DNA of 64,000 bases from Emergencia timonensis (GCF_900086585.1 NZ_FLKM01000009.1:1860001-1924000); one strand, 5' to 3'. Shown: positions 56,401 through 64,000, counted from the stretch's first letter. Program-made: numbers and translations. Notes: generated by a model from the letters alone, not told the origin.

Positions 56401-56996
56401 ATGATAGCCACTGATTTTCCAGTCGGCTCATCGATTTCTGGAACAAAAGCGTCTTCGCTCATCATATCGTAGTCAGCAGCGAATCTCTTGAGGGATGCGA
56501 TGCTGATCGGTTCATCGATCAAAGCTCTTCTGCAGTTGTCCTCACAAGGATGCGGACAGACTCTTCCGATGGAAGCTGGAAGTGGAATTTTGTCCTTGAT
56601 CAATTCCTGTGCTGCTTCGAACTCTCCGTTGGCGATGAGGCCTACATAACCCTGACAGTCCGTTCCTGCCGGGCAGTTCAAAGAACATGGAGCCTTACAA
56701 TCGCCGTTGTGGTTGGAAATCAACAGTTCCAGGTTGGTCTTTCTGGATTCGACAACACGGTCTGTGTTGGTCATGACTACCATACCATCAGAAACGGTCG
56801 TCGCACATGCCTTACAGAGTTTTGGGTTGCCTTCTACTTCTACTACGCAAAGTCCGCATGCGCCGTAGATGGTCGTTCTCTCATCAAAGCAAAGAGTGGG
56901 AATGAAAATGTCATTTTCTCTCGCCACTTCCAAGATCGTCTGTCCAGGAAGGCCGAATACTTCTTTGCCGTCTATATTCATTCTGAATTTATTCAT
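53487..56996 (-). CDS. Giant NuoG/GltD-like fusion of a NAD(P)H-linked redox complex
   Basis: 1169 residues. Domains in order: 2Fe-2S ferredoxin (C36, C47, C50, C64); cysteine-rich linker (93-125); GltD/NfnB-like flavoprotein (130-560) with FAD motif AIIGGGPMGLSAAYF and NAD(P) motif AIVGGGNTAMDACRTA; two 4Fe-4S motifs (CILCGLCVRVC, CESCGQCVSVC); then a molybdopterin-oxidoreductase-like domain starting CSYCSVGC. Where formate dehydrogenases have catalytic Cys/Sec (ARxUH), this protein reads FNARHNALSD, and the C-terminal dinucleotide-binding domain is short. It therefore resembles NuoG rather than an active FDH. It sits 15 bp after the NuoF-like gene. ATG 56996, GGAGGAAATACA. Confidence 0.9.
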   Translation of the reverse strand: MNKFRMNIDGKEVFGLPGQTILEVARENDIFIPTLCFDERTTIYGACGLCVVEVEGNPKLCKACATTVSDGMVVMTNTDRVVESRKTNLELLISNHNGDCKAPCSLNCPAGTDCQGYVGLIANGEFEAAQELIKDKIPLPASIGRVCPHPCEDNCRRALIDEPISIASLKRFAADYDMMSEDAFVPEIDEPTGKSVAIIGGGPMGLSAAYFLRQKGHDVTIFDAMPKLGGMLRYGIPEYRLPKEVLDDEIDIIASMGVEIVPNTKIGEDMPFETIQNDFDAVLLGIGAWVSTGVGCPGEDAEGVIGGIDFLRKVVRNEHIDFGEKVAIVGGGNTAMDACRTAVRLGAKEVYNIYRRTKDEMPADRLEIEEGEEEGVIFKNLTNPLEIVKDENGHVKQVVLQVMELGEPDASGRRRPVPVEGKTETIDVDTMILAIGQAVDATPFDVDKTRKNAVAYDSDTFMTSIPGVFAGGDCGNDKISIAIEAIADANKAAIVIDSYLNGEAVSYEKPFVVERDDVTEKTFEDRERLCREKADQLSAAERKDNFSEVVYDGLTEDQAVAEASRCLECGCHDYYECKLIDFANQYDVKPERLAGDKNMIEFEDDHPFIVRDPNKCILCGLCVRVCDEVMGVGALGLVDRGFDTVVKPNMEKSLCESGCESCGQCVSVCPTGALQERLTIQKEVPLETEITETTCSYCSVGCTLDLESYGDMLIKANPSKEGVVNAGICCGKGKWGFDAALLEGKAVDPMIKDGDGFRMTDYHEAIVMAAKKMEAVRVRHGNSAIAVAISDRYTNEEAYAMKKFAQTIGAKTFCFNARHNALSDVLGVNASPNTIDELLRTDVIIVPGYIKNRNAVVWNKIKQAAEAGVKVVAINTPEAQTAFEFAEKVIDTDNSTVFLKGMAKALIDMGKTSNVEGFDAFAASVADAEVCEEIKAVAELYAGAKKAMFVFQQNVVSEEAAALIADIALLSGHIGKPRDGILEVKAKNNSQGLVDMGIHAGAEAMEGVKGLMIFGEDPKDVDLSGLEFLAVSDIYLTETAKKADVFLPGTGFASTDGTYTNTERRLLPVEAVIDEDVDFSNWEIAAELAHVFEEEFGFEDEVDISWEMDDTLPLYKYAEIGEVLGGVLTPVEPKFAVAKDAKMVEELPCTDALMNMMSERLPEVVPATR

Positions 56997-57011
56997 TGTA
57001 TTTCCTCCTCC

Positions 57012-58760
57012 CTACTTGATCTCAACAGCGCCAAATTTGCAGTTCTCTGCACACTTGCCGCACTTGATACATTTGTCCTGATCGATAACGTGCTTGCCCT
57101 TGACTTCGCCAGTGATGGCTTCTACAGGACATCTCTTCGCACAGAGCGTACATCCCTTACATGCGTCAGTGATTTCGTAAGTGATCAGTGCCTTACAGGA
57201 TTTTGCTGTACATTTATGATTATAAATATGATCTTCATATTCGTTTCTGAAATATTTGATCGTCGTCAATACAGGGTTTGGCGCTGTCTGTCCCAGACCG
57301 CACATCGCACCGTCTTTGATCTTGGCAGCCAATTCCTGCAGCAGTTCGATATCGCCGTCTTTGCCTTCGCCGCGAGTGATTCTCTCGAGGATTTCCAGCA
57401 TTCTCTTGGTACCGATTCTGCAGTAGTTACATTTTCCACAGGACTCTTTCTTCGTAAAGTCGAGGAAGTATCTCGCCATATCTACCATACAGGTGTTTTC
57501 GTCCATGACGATCATACCGCCGGAACCGACGATGGCGCCTGTCTTGTTGATATCTTCATAAGTTACCGGGGTATCGATCAAGGAAGCCGGAATACATCCG
57601 CCGGACGGTCCGCCCATCTGTACTGCCTTGAATTCCTTATCCTGCTTGATGCCGCCGCCGATACCGAAGATGACATCTTTGAGTGGCAGTCCCATCGGTA
57701 CTTCTACCAGACCGCCTTTTTTGATCTTGCCGGCCAGCGCGAATACTTTGGTACCCTTGGACTGTTCTGTACCCATGGCGCCAAAAGCAGCTCCGCCGTT
57801 ATCGATGATCCAGGAAACGTTGGCAAAAGTTTCTACGTTGTTAATATTTGTCGGCTGCTGCCAGTATCCCTTCGCTGCCGGGAATGGCGGTTTCAGTCTC
57901 GGCATTCCTCTTTCACCTTCGAGAGAAGCGATCAGAGCCGTTTCTTCACCGCATACAAATGCGCCTGCGCCCGCTTTGATTCTCAAATCAAAGTCATAGC
58001 CGCTATCAAAGATGTTTTTGCCCAGGAAGCCTTTTTCTCTGGCCTGCTCCATGGCGATCTCTAATCTCTTGATTGCCAGCGGATATTCAGCACGGCAGTA
58101 GATGATACCTTCTGTTGCGCCCATGGCAAAGCCGCCGATGATCATACCTTCGATCAGTGAGTGCGGATCGCCCTCTAACACGGATCTATCCATGAACGCG
58201 CCCGGATCTCCTTCGTCGGCATTACATACTATGTATTTATTCTTTCCCGGATTTCCCTTAGCGGCATTCCATTTGAACCAAGTCGGGAATCCCGCGCCGC
58301 CTCTGCCTCTGAGGCCGGAAGTTTTGATCTCCGCGATGACTTCGTCCTGGGTCATGGAAGTGACGACCTTCTTGGTCGCTTCGTATCCGCCTACAGCCAA
58401 ATACTCCTCAATCTTCTCCGGGTTAATCAAACCGCAGTGTCTCAGTACAACTCTCTGCTGTTTTCCGATAAATTCCTTATCTTCTTCTGATATGGCGTAT
58501 TCTTCAACAGGCTTTCCGCCTTTCAGATGTTCTTCTACTATTTTTTCTACCTTATCTGGCTGTACCTTGACATATCTCGTCATTTTTCCGTCGTCTTCAT
58601 AGACATCGACGATTGGTTCCAGATAACAGGTTCCGACACAGCCTGTAAAATCGATTTCTACATTTACGGCCTGTTTTTTGATCTGTTCTTCAAATGCGAC
58701 CTGGGTTTTCTTCGCACCGGTAGCGATACCGCAGCTTCCCTGTCCTATAATTACTTTCAT
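57012..58760 (-). CDS. hydB: NuoF/HydB-type NADH-binding flavoprotein subunit
   Basis: 582 residues. N-terminal thioredoxin-like 2Fe-2S domain (1-95; CGIATGAKK, GCVGTCYLEP), the FMN/NADH core (GRGGAGFPTWFKWN, NADEGDPGAFMDR, AGAGAFVCGEETALIASLEG), the 4Fe-4S motif ESCGKCNYCRIGTKRMLEIL near 465, and a C-terminal dicluster ferredoxin (CKGCTLCAKRCP, CIKCGKCAENC). It matches the NADH-oxidising subunit of HydABC-type bifurcating complexes. Gap of 11 bp to nuoE-like. Confidence 0.95.
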   Translation of the reverse strand: MKVIIGQGSCGIATGAKKTQVAFEEQIKKQAVNVEIDFTGCVGTCYLEPIVDVYEDDGKMTRYVKVQPDKVEKIVEEHLKGGKPVEEYAISEEDKEFIGKQQRVVLRHCGLINPEKIEEYLAVGGYEATKKVVTSMTQDEVIAEIKTSGLRGRGGAGFPTWFKWNAAKGNPGKNKYIVCNADEGDPGAFMDRSVLEGDPHSLIEGMIIGGFAMGATEGIIYCRAEYPLAIKRLEIAMEQAREKGFLGKNIFDSGYDFDLRIKAGAGAFVCGEETALIASLEGERGMPRLKPPFPAAKGYWQQPTNINNVETFANVSWIIDNGGAAFGAMGTEQSKGTKVFALAGKIKKGGLVEVPMGLPLKDVIFGIGGGIKQDKEFKAVQMGGPSGGCIPASLIDTPVTYEDINKTGAIVGSGGMIVMDENTCMVDMARYFLDFTKKESCGKCNYCRIGTKRMLEILERITRGEGKDGDIELLQELAAKIKDGAMCGLGQTAPNPVLTTIKYFRNEYEDHIYNHKCTAKSCKALITYEITDACKGCTLCAKRCPVEAITGEVKGKHVIDQDKCIKCGKCAENCKFGAVEIK

Positions 58761-58771
58761 CTTCGCACCTC

Positions 58772-59281
58772 CTAAGCTCTTTCTCTGATTTCAGCCAGGA
58801 TCTGCACTACTTTATCTTTTGTTAGATTTCCGTAGGTCTCATCTCCATCGGCACTCTGAACCATCATGACAGGTGCAAGGGAACAGCATCCAAGACATGC
58901 AACGTTGTTCAGCGTAAATACGCCGTCTTCTGTCGTCTCGCCATCCTGAATACCAAGATATTCACAGACTGCCTCTTCGATCATCTCTGACCCGTTTACA
59001 TGACAGGCAGTACCCTGACAAAGCATAATCAGATTCTTGCCGATCGGCTGCAATCTGAACTGGGCGTAGAAAGTGGCCACTCCGTAAATCTTAGCTGGTT
59101 TAATTCCTGTAGCTTCTGAAATATGGTTGATTGTGTCTATAGATAAGTATCCATAGATATCCTGCGCCTTCTGTAAAATTGTAATCAGACTGCCAGGAAC
59201 TTTTGCGTACTTGTCCAGAACGGGCTGCAGTTCTTTGAACTGATCATTCTGGCATCCGCCACAGCAACATTTTTCACTCAT
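58772..59281 (-). CDS. hydC: NuoE/HydC-type 2Fe-2S subunit
   Basis: 169 residues, thioredoxin-like 2Fe-2S protein. Ligands lie in LCQGTACHVNG (near residue 90) and NVACLGCCSLAPVM (near 130). An N-terminal cysteine cluster CCCGGCQND is extra. It is the first gene of the nuoE-nuoF-fusion operon. GGAGGAAACATTA precedes the ATG. Confidence 0.95.
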   Translation of the reverse strand: MSEKCCCGGCQNDQFKELQPVLDKYAKVPGSLITILQKAQDIYGYLSIDTINHISEATGIKPAKIYGVATFYAQFRLQPIGKNLIMLCQGTACHVNGSEMIEEAVCEYLGIQDGETTEDGVFTLNNVACLGCCSLAPVMMVQSADGDETYGNLTKDKVVQILAEIRERA

Positions 59282-59350
59282 TAATGTTTCCTCCTGCTTG
59301 CTATATTTTTCACTCCATAGAAACCATTCCGTCTCCGAAACTTACCTTCC

Positions 59351-59379
59351 ATTATACTTACTTTCGTGAATAAAATCAA
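59351..59379 (-). promoter_or_regulatory. Promoter of the nuoEF-like operon
   Basis: Minus-strand TTGATT (59374-59379), 17 bp, TATAAT (59351-59356), leaving a leader of about 65 nt. Confidence 0.7.
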
Positions 59380-59466
59380 TTGTTTTGTATAGTTATTTAT
59401 TTGTCAAAGTCAGAGTTTCTGCGAATCTTTCATCAGGCGGAACCGCAGCCCAGTTTCCTGTACATT

Positions 59467-59501
59467 AAAAAGCCGGCAGCTTTCCATAAAGTGCCGGTTT
59501 T
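59467..59501 (-). terminator. Terminator of the amidohydrolase operon
   Basis: Stem AAAACCGGCA / TGCCGGCTTTT followed by T-rich sequence on the minus strand, 20 bp past the stop. Confidence 0.88.
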
Positions 59502-59521
59502 GATTGAAATTTCCAGGATAG

Positions 59522-60718
59522 TTACCGCTCCCCTCCGCAAAGAGCAAGTGCAGTCATGACAAAAATCCTGATACCATAAGAAAGTGATTTTTCATTGATA
59601 TTCAGGTTGGCGCTGTGCAGGGTTCCCGTCACTGTCTCCTCTTGACCGCAGCCCAGCATGAACATGACCCCTGGCACTTCTTCCTGATAGTAAGCGAAGT
59701 CTTCCGAACCCATATGGGGCCGTTCAATGATATAAATATCATCCTCACTATCCAGTACGGCCTTAGCGGCTTCTATGGTGATCTTCGTCAGAGCCGGATC
59801 GTTGTTGACAGAAGGAAAACCAGGGATAAATTCGACCTCACAGTCTCCTCCCAAAGCCAAAGCAGTATGCTGCGCTATTTGATTCATCCTCTCCCGAATT
59901 CTTTCTTTGTCAGCTTTTTCAATACATCTGAGCATTCCCTTCATTTCCACACTGTCGGGAATTACATTGATTGCATCGCCTCCGCTGATCTGGCAGATGG
60001 ATAGAGCTGCCACATCAAAAGGATTGACGTTATGACTCAGAATGGAATCCATAGCTGTTATGATATGAGAAGCGATGACGATGGCATTGACTCCGCTTTC
60101 AGGTTCTGAGGAATGAGCTCCTTTTCCGCGTACCCGAATGACAAACTCGTCGTCCGTCGCTGATAAGTACCCTGCCTTGATGCCGATGGTTCCGGCGGGA
60201 AGTTCTGGAATCATGTGGAGACCAAAGATTCCCTCGACAGGCGGATTCTTTAGGGCGCCGTCATGGATAACACATTTAGCGCCTCCATTGGCCTCTTCCC
60301 CCGGCTGAAAGATAAATTTAATGGTACCGCAATACGCATCTTTTAGCTGAGCGGCAAGTTGTGCTGTTCCAAGGAGAATAGCCATATGCCCATCGTGACC
60401 GCAGGCGTGCATGATGCCGGCCCGCTCCGACTCAAAAGGCAGTCCCGTCTCTTCCAAAATCGGCAGAGCATCCATATCAGCCCGAAAGGCAATGGCAGGT
60501 CCCGGTTTTCCGCTTTCTAAAGCAGCCGTTACACCTGTGCCGCCGACGTTACGCTTCACTTCATACCCCATAGCCGTCAGCTTTTCTGCGATAAAGTCCG
60601 CAGTGTCAAACTCCTCAAAACTCAGCTCCGGACAGCGGTGGAGATGACGTCTCCACTGCACCACCTCTGGCATATTTTCTTCTGTCAGTTTCTTCACTTT
60701 CTCTCTCATATCCATCAT
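59522..60718 (-). CDS. M20-family amidohydrolase (hippurate/N-acyl-amino-acid type)
   Basis: 398 residues. Metal-binding motifs HACGHDGHMA (near residue 105), FQPGEEANGGAKCV (Glu near 142), LHMIPELPAGTIG and the late His in PHMGSEDFAYY fit di-metal M20D amidases. They hydrolyse N-acyl or N-aroyl amino acids. The gene follows the isochorismatase-family gene by 26 bp and shares its sigma-54 promoter, so both likely act on the same amide or carbamoyl substrate. The substrate is inferred, not known. Confidence 0.92.
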   Translation of the reverse strand: MMDMREKVKKLTEENMPEVVQWRRHLHRCPELSFEEFDTADFIAEKLTAMGYEVKRNVGGTGVTAALESGKPGPAIAFRADMDALPILEETGLPFESERAGIMHACGHDGHMAILLGTAQLAAQLKDAYCGTIKFIFQPGEEANGGAKCVIHDGALKNPPVEGIFGLHMIPELPAGTIGIKAGYLSATDDEFVIRVRGKGAHSSEPESGVNAIVIASHIITAMDSILSHNVNPFDVAALSICQISGGDAINVIPDSVEMKGMLRCIEKADKERIRERMNQIAQHTALALGGDCEVEFIPGFPSVNNDPALTKITIEAAKAVLDSEDDIYIIERPHMGSEDFAYYQEEVPGVMFMLGCGQEETVTGTLHSANLNINEKSLSYGIRIFVMTALALCGGER

Positions 60719-60744
60719 ATAAACATTTCCTTTTTCGGTACCGA

Positions 60745-61455
60745 CTATAGTGTTTCAAGTCTTGCCAGCAGGCTCTCTGTGTTTTCACAATTGGCATAGA
60801 TAAATTTAATTCCCTGCAAAGCTCTGTCATGACGTTCCTGACTCATGGCATTCATGGCGTCTTCAATCATATCCACTTCGTATCCCAAATCGGATAAGTC
60901 TCTGATCGAAGTGCTGACACACTGGTCGGTATAAAAGCCGACTACAATGGTCTTTTTGATGTGCAGATTTCTTAAAATACGGTCGATGGGCGTGCCGACA
61001 CAGATGCCGGAGCAGGTTTTGTTGAGTATGATTTCTCCCTCCAGCGGTTTTGCTTCATCGCAGAACTGAGAAGCCAAACCTCCCGGCGGATAAAACATGC
61101 CGGCAGACGCGTGCAGTCTTCCCGTATCTCCTGCATCAGGCAGCAAGGACTGAATCCGTACGTGAATCGGTCTGATACCCTTTTCTCTGCATTTAAGGAG
61201 AATCTTCTCGATGTTCTTTAAGGATTTGTCCGTATTTTCTTCCAGTTGATTCAGAACCGGCAGCAGCGGTTCTACTTCAACGCCCATGGCCTTGTAACCC
61301 TCGACAAAATATTCCTTTGTTACACACTTCTGCGCGTCGATAATCACCAATGCAGTATCCTCTGCGCCAACTTCCATCGGTTTGTTGTAAACACCTGATG
61401 CCAACTGCTGATAATACTGTGCCGTAAACTCGTTTAATGCCTTGTTGTAGTCCAT
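60745..61455 (-). CDS. Isochorismatase-family cysteine hydrolase
   Basis: 236 residues. Catalytic triad Asp40 (VIIDAQ), Lys146 (ILNKTCSG) and Cys179 (GFYTDQCVST) is complete. The family includes nicotinamidases and N-carbamoylsarcosine amidohydrolase. First gene of the sigma-54-controlled operon. ATG 61455, AGGAGGATACAA upstream. Pairing with an M20 amidase suggests use of a nitrogen-rich amide. Confidence 0.9.
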   Translation of the reverse strand: MDYNKALNEFTAQYYQQLASGVYNKPMEVGAEDTALVIIDAQKCVTKEYFVEGYKAMGVEVEPLLPVLNQLEENTDKSLKNIEKILLKCREKGIRPIHVRIQSLLPDAGDTGRLHASAGMFYPPGGLASQFCDEAKPLEGEIILNKTCSGICVGTPIDRILRNLHIKKTIVVGFYTDQCVSTSIRDLSDLGYEVDMIEDAMNAMSQERHDRALQGIKFIYANCENTESLLARLETL

Positions 61456-61519
61456 TTGTATCCTCCTGTAATTGTACCTTTCTCTGAAAGAATAAATTTA
61501 TTTGATATATATAAAGGAT

Positions 61520-61535
61520 AGCAAATAACGTGCCA
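61520..61535 (-). promoter_or_regulatory. Sigma-54 promoter
   Basis: On the minus strand TGGCACG-TTAT-TTGCT, a match to the -24/-12 consensus TGGCACG-N4-TTGCW, 65 bp before the isochorismatase-family start. Confidence 0.9.
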
Positions 61536-61587
61536 AAGATTTTTCCAGGTGTTTCAGGTATTTGCAGCTATGGGCATTATCATTGAT

Positions 61588-61633
61588 TGCAATATATTGC
61601 AGCAAGTTCTTGCATTATTGCAAGAACTTGCAA
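61588..61633. promoter_or_regulatory. Upstream activator palindromes
   Basis: Three palindromes sharing TGCAA half-sites: TGCAATATATTGCA (61588-61601), GCAAGTTCTTGC (61602-61613), and TTGCAAGAACTTGCAA (61618-61633). The last two also form one 13-bp stem and may end the activator transcript. They lie 53-114 bp upstream of the -24 box, the normal place for an enhancer-binding protein. Confidence 0.82.
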
Positions 61634-61635
61634 AT

Positions 61636-62904
61636 CTAAATATTTAACTTTTTACACTTGTAGTACAAGGTGCGCAGTGGAATGCCTAAATCGTTTGCAG
61701 CTTTGTTCTTATCTCCCTTATGGCGTGAAATAGCTTCTTCTATGCAGCGGGATTCTACCATTTCCAACGCTTCTTTCAAATTGTTAGGAAAGGTAAAGTT
61801 GGATTCTTTTTCTTGTGCTGTTTTTTTCCCGTTTCTCACATTTTCCCCACTGAGAGCGGACGCTATTTCAGCCTTCGTCAGAACGACGTCTTTCTCTTCC
61901 ATATTAATCAAAGCACGGGACAGCACATTTTCCAGTTCCCGTACATTTCCATACCATTCTCTCTGCTGCAGCAAGTCGATTCCGTCAGGTTCAATTTCAG
62001 ATATATTTCTGTTATAAAACTCGTTATATTGATTCAAAAGATATTCCGTAATCAGTCCGATGTCCTCTCTTCGCTCTCTAAGCGGCGGAATAAACAGAGG
62101 AAACACATTCAGTCTGTAATAAAGGTCTTCTCGAAAAGCTCCTTCTTCAATCATTTCCTCTAAAGGTTTGTTGGTAGCGCAGATTATTCTGACATCAACC
62201 GGGACGGTTTCAGTCGATCCCACTGGCATCACTTCTTTTTCCTGCAGCACGCGCAGAAGCTTGACCTGCATCCGGGAGGAAATGTCTCCGATCTCATCGA
62301 GAAACAAGGTTCCTCTGTCAGCTTCCTGAAACAGTCCTCGCTTTCCTCCTCTGCGCGCACCGGTAAACGCCCCTTCTTTATATCCAAAGAGTTCGCTTTC
62401 CAGCAGTTCCTCCGGCAAGGAGGAGCAGTTGATTTTGATAAACTTTTCGTTTCTTCTTGGGCTGTTGTTATGTATAGCATTGGCAAAGATTTCCTTACCG
62501 GTGCCGCTCTCTCCGCGAATCATGATAGTCGCCGGTGTCATTGCTGCAATCTTTGCTGTATTGACGACTTTCAGCAGTTCTTTATTTTTTCCGATGATGT
62601 CTTTAAAGCTGTACTTTACCTGGACTTTGCGCAGTTTCTGATTTAAACGATCCAGCTCCCTTTTCAGTCGGTTGATTTCAGAAAGATCGTGGTATACTAC
62701 GATTTTTCCCGCCTGTCTATCATTGTGATATATGTACCGCTCGTCTTCCACAAGCTCTCTATTGCCTCGTTTGATCATCTTTTCGTAGTAAGGATTTCTG
62801 TATATGATTTCTCCCTCCACATTTTGTATACAGATGGCATCTGACGCAGCGTCAAAGAGAGGTTTCACATCTAATATGATTTCTTCAATCCTGTTCCAAG
62901 ACAT
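61636..62904 (-). CDS. Sigma-54-dependent activator (PAS-AAA+-Fis)
   Basis: 422 residues from ATG 62904 (AAAGGAGTCATTT upstream); a 13-codon extension to 62943 lacks a site. A PAS-like domain (1-100) senses the signal. AAA+ domain: Walker A RGESGTGKE near 145, the sigma-54 contact loop GAFTGARRGG, Walker B GTLFLDEIGDIS, and R-finger region FREDLYYRLNVFP. The C-terminal Fis HTH (RHKGDKNKAANDLGIPLRTLYYK) should bind the palindromes just downstream of its gene. Confidence 0.96.
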   Translation of the reverse strand: MSWNRIEEIILDVKPLFDAASDAICIQNVEGEIIYRNPYYEKMIKRGNRELVEDERYIYHNDRQAGKIVVYHDLSEINRLKRELDRLNQKLRKVQVKYSFKDIIGKNKELLKVVNTAKIAAMTPATIMIRGESGTGKEIFANAIHNNSPRRNEKFIKINCSSLPEELLESELFGYKEGAFTGARRGGKRGLFQEADRGTLFLDEIGDISSRMQVKLLRVLQEKEVMPVGSTETVPVDVRIICATNKPLEEMIEEGAFREDLYYRLNVFPLFIPPLRERREDIGLITEYLLNQYNEFYNRNISEIEPDGIDLLQQREWYGNVRELENVLSRALINMEEKDVVLTKAEIASALSGENVRNGKKTAQEKESNFTFPNNLKEALEMVESRCIEEAISRHKGDKNKAANDLGIPLRTLYYKCKKLNI

Positions 62905-62947
62905 AAATGACTCCTTTGCAACTTTTTGCATTGTCTTTTCCAAAAGA

Positions 62948-62973
62948 AAGGAGTTATCTCCTTATAACTCCTT
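62948..62973 (-). terminator. Terminator of the EamA transporter gene
   Basis: 10-bp stem AAGGAGTTAT/ATAACTCCTT, followed by TCTTTTG on the minus strand. Confidence 0.75.
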
Positions 62974-62986
62974 ATAAAAACCGTTT

Positions 62987-63940
62987 TCAAGATGATTGTT
63001 CTTCCGTTTCAACTGGTAAGGCGGCAGTTTCCTTTTCTGCCAGCGGCTCTGCTTCCTTTTTTTTACTAGACTTTTTAAAATCGATTTCCGTCACAAATAA
63101 CGCCGAAATCATGATGACTGCTCCCAGATAGGATTTCACAGTCAAAACTTCACCTGCAAAGAAAAAGGCCACAACGCCTGCAAACACAGGCTCTAATGTG
63201 AAAATAATGCCGACATGGGCGGCTGTCGTATATTGCTGTGCGATTGCCTGCACGATGAAGGCCAGTCCTGTACAAAAGATTGAGAGAAAGGCTACGCTGA
63301 GGAAGATGTGCGGCGAAGTCGGAAGATGTGGCTGCTCGAAGAGAAACGCAAGCACCAACATATACGCGCCCGTTACGCCCAACTGAAAAACCCCTAGTTG
63401 GAAGGCGTTTACCTTCTCATGGGACACCGCTTTTTCTGTTAAAATCAAATCGACAGCATAAGCAATTGCACCCACAATGCAAAAAAAATCACCTTTTAGA
63501 TTACCCATATTAAAAGAAAAGTCATCTTTTAATGTCAGAAGCATAATTCCCACCAGACTCATGGTCACAGCGATGATGATTTTTCTATGAGGCTTCTTTC
63601 TAAATAGGATCATTTCTAACAGAGGTACAAAGATGACCGTCAAAGCGCATAAAAACCCCGAGTTCGACAATGTCGTATACTTTACGCCAAAAGTCGCACC
63701 CGAATAGACGAAAATCAGAACCGTGCCAATTAGAAAACTGTATTTCAGCGTCGTCTTGTTGACAGTTTTCAGTTTTTTATAGGCTAAAATGCCTGCCACG
63801 AAGAATGCGCCTAAAAATCGGTGGGCATTGAGGGTAAAGGAATCCATATCTGCTAAAGATACGTCAATCAGATAGTAGGAAATCCCCCAGCAAAGGGTTA
63901 CCACGATCAGCATCAAATCTGCTCTTAGCTGTGTCTTCAT
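62987..63940 (-). CDS. EamA/DMT-family transporter
   Basis: 317 residues with ten hydrophobic helices in two EamA repeats; motifs NAHRFLGAFFVAG and LEPVFAGVVAFFFAGEVLTVKSYLGAVIM are typical of drug/metabolite exporters. The charged 40-residue C-terminal tail is cytoplasmic. Substrate unknown. AAAGGAACA precedes ATG 63940. The remaining 60 bp to the window edge hold its leader. Confidence 0.92.
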   Translation of the reverse strand: MKTQLRADLMLIVVTLCWGISYYLIDVSLADMDSFTLNAHRFLGAFFVAGILAYKKLKTVNKTTLKYSFLIGTVLIFVYSGATFGVKYTTLSNSGFLCALTVIFVPLLEMILFRKKPHRKIIIAVTMSLVGIMLLTLKDDFSFNMGNLKGDFFCIVGAIAYAVDLILTEKAVSHEKVNAFQLGVFQLGVTGAYMLVLAFLFEQPHLPTSPHIFLSVAFLSIFCTGLAFIVQAIAQQYTTAAHVGIIFTLEPVFAGVVAFFFAGEVLTVKSYLGAVIMISALFVTEIDFKKSSKKKEAEPLAEKETAALPVETEEQSS

Positions 63941-64000
63941 ATTGTTCCTTTCGTTTCTATCTCAAATACTTGCAATAAACATTTCCAAGGCCAACTGACC

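Noticed and set aside
53487-56996. Functional selenium- or molybdenum-dependent formate dehydrogenase
   Set aside because: No TGA-encoded or Cys active site is found at the ARxUH position, and the C-terminal dinucleotide-binding domain is largely missing.
56550-58064. 504-residue plus-strand open frame
   Set aside because: It is antisense to the NuoF-like and NuoG/GltD-like genes, has low-complexity Phe/Ser-rich composition, and lacks a ribosome site; codon bias of the real genes creates it.

Overview
The window comes from a low- to mid-GC, Gram-positive anaerobe of the class Clostridia. The support is consensus sigma-A promoters and strong AGGAGG-type ribosome sites, an argR-recN pair, a ruvCAB-queA operon, an NAD-linked [FeFe]-hydrogenase locus, PucR and sigma-54 regulators, and no respiratory-chain genes. 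A placement near Anaerovoracaceae/Eubacteriales is only a guess. Most genes lie on the minus strand.

Layout. 0-7 kb: a GNAT-DUF1579 fusion cut by the left edge, a RelB/RelE toxin-antitoxin pair inserted beside a GGDEF remnant, a membrane diguanylate cyclase, an RlmD-like methyltransferase, tgt, and an HD-GYP-type phosphohydrolase. 7-10 kb: peroxide defence (ahpC and an AhpF-like reductase with permuted domain order) and an alpha/beta hydrolase. 10-19 kb: two very large soluble PAS hybrid histidine kinases separated by a translationally coupled small ORF, facing a divergent 501-residue HTH protein of unknown family. 19-25 kb: enolase, a double-DUF305 protein, cyclopropane fatty acid synthase, a rhodanese lipoprotein, and a serine-hydrolase fold joined to DUF302 that has lost its catalytic residues.

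24.7-34.2 kb is an AT-richer accessory island. It opens with an IS1182-type transposase head spliced onto a serine-recombinase tail. It carries small hypothetical genes, a chimeric pseudogene, one intact and two decayed RhuM genes, decayed DUF3795 copies, an esterase-like hydrolase and a VOC protein. It sits directly downstream of queA, where many Clostridia have tgt; tgt is 29 kb away here.

34.2-46.9 kb: ruvC-ruvA-ruvB-queA, argR-recN, a TetR protein with two matching operators next to a DUF2871 membrane operon, mutM, and a candidate catabolic operon (ferredoxin, AprA-like flavoprotein, DAPG/phloretin-hydrolase-like protein) divergent from a PucR regulator.

46.9-59.3 kb holds two related redox operons. 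One encodes NuoE-like, NuoF-like and a giant NuoG/GltD-like fusion. The other encodes a NuoF-tail/GltD-like fusion and the [FeFe]-hydrogenase. Together they look like a modular, possibly electron-bifurcating NAD(P)H-ferredoxin-H2 machine. Between them are an XRE repressor with a diguanylate cyclase under shared operators, an orphan protein, tandem 54-bp promoter/operator repeats and a DnaA-box cluster. 59.5-64 kb: an M20 amidohydrolase and an isochorismatase-family amidase behind a near-consensus sigma-54 promoter with palindromic activator sites, the sigma-54 activator itself, and an EamA exporter.

All functional calls rest on reading the sequence and family knowledge; no database search was run.
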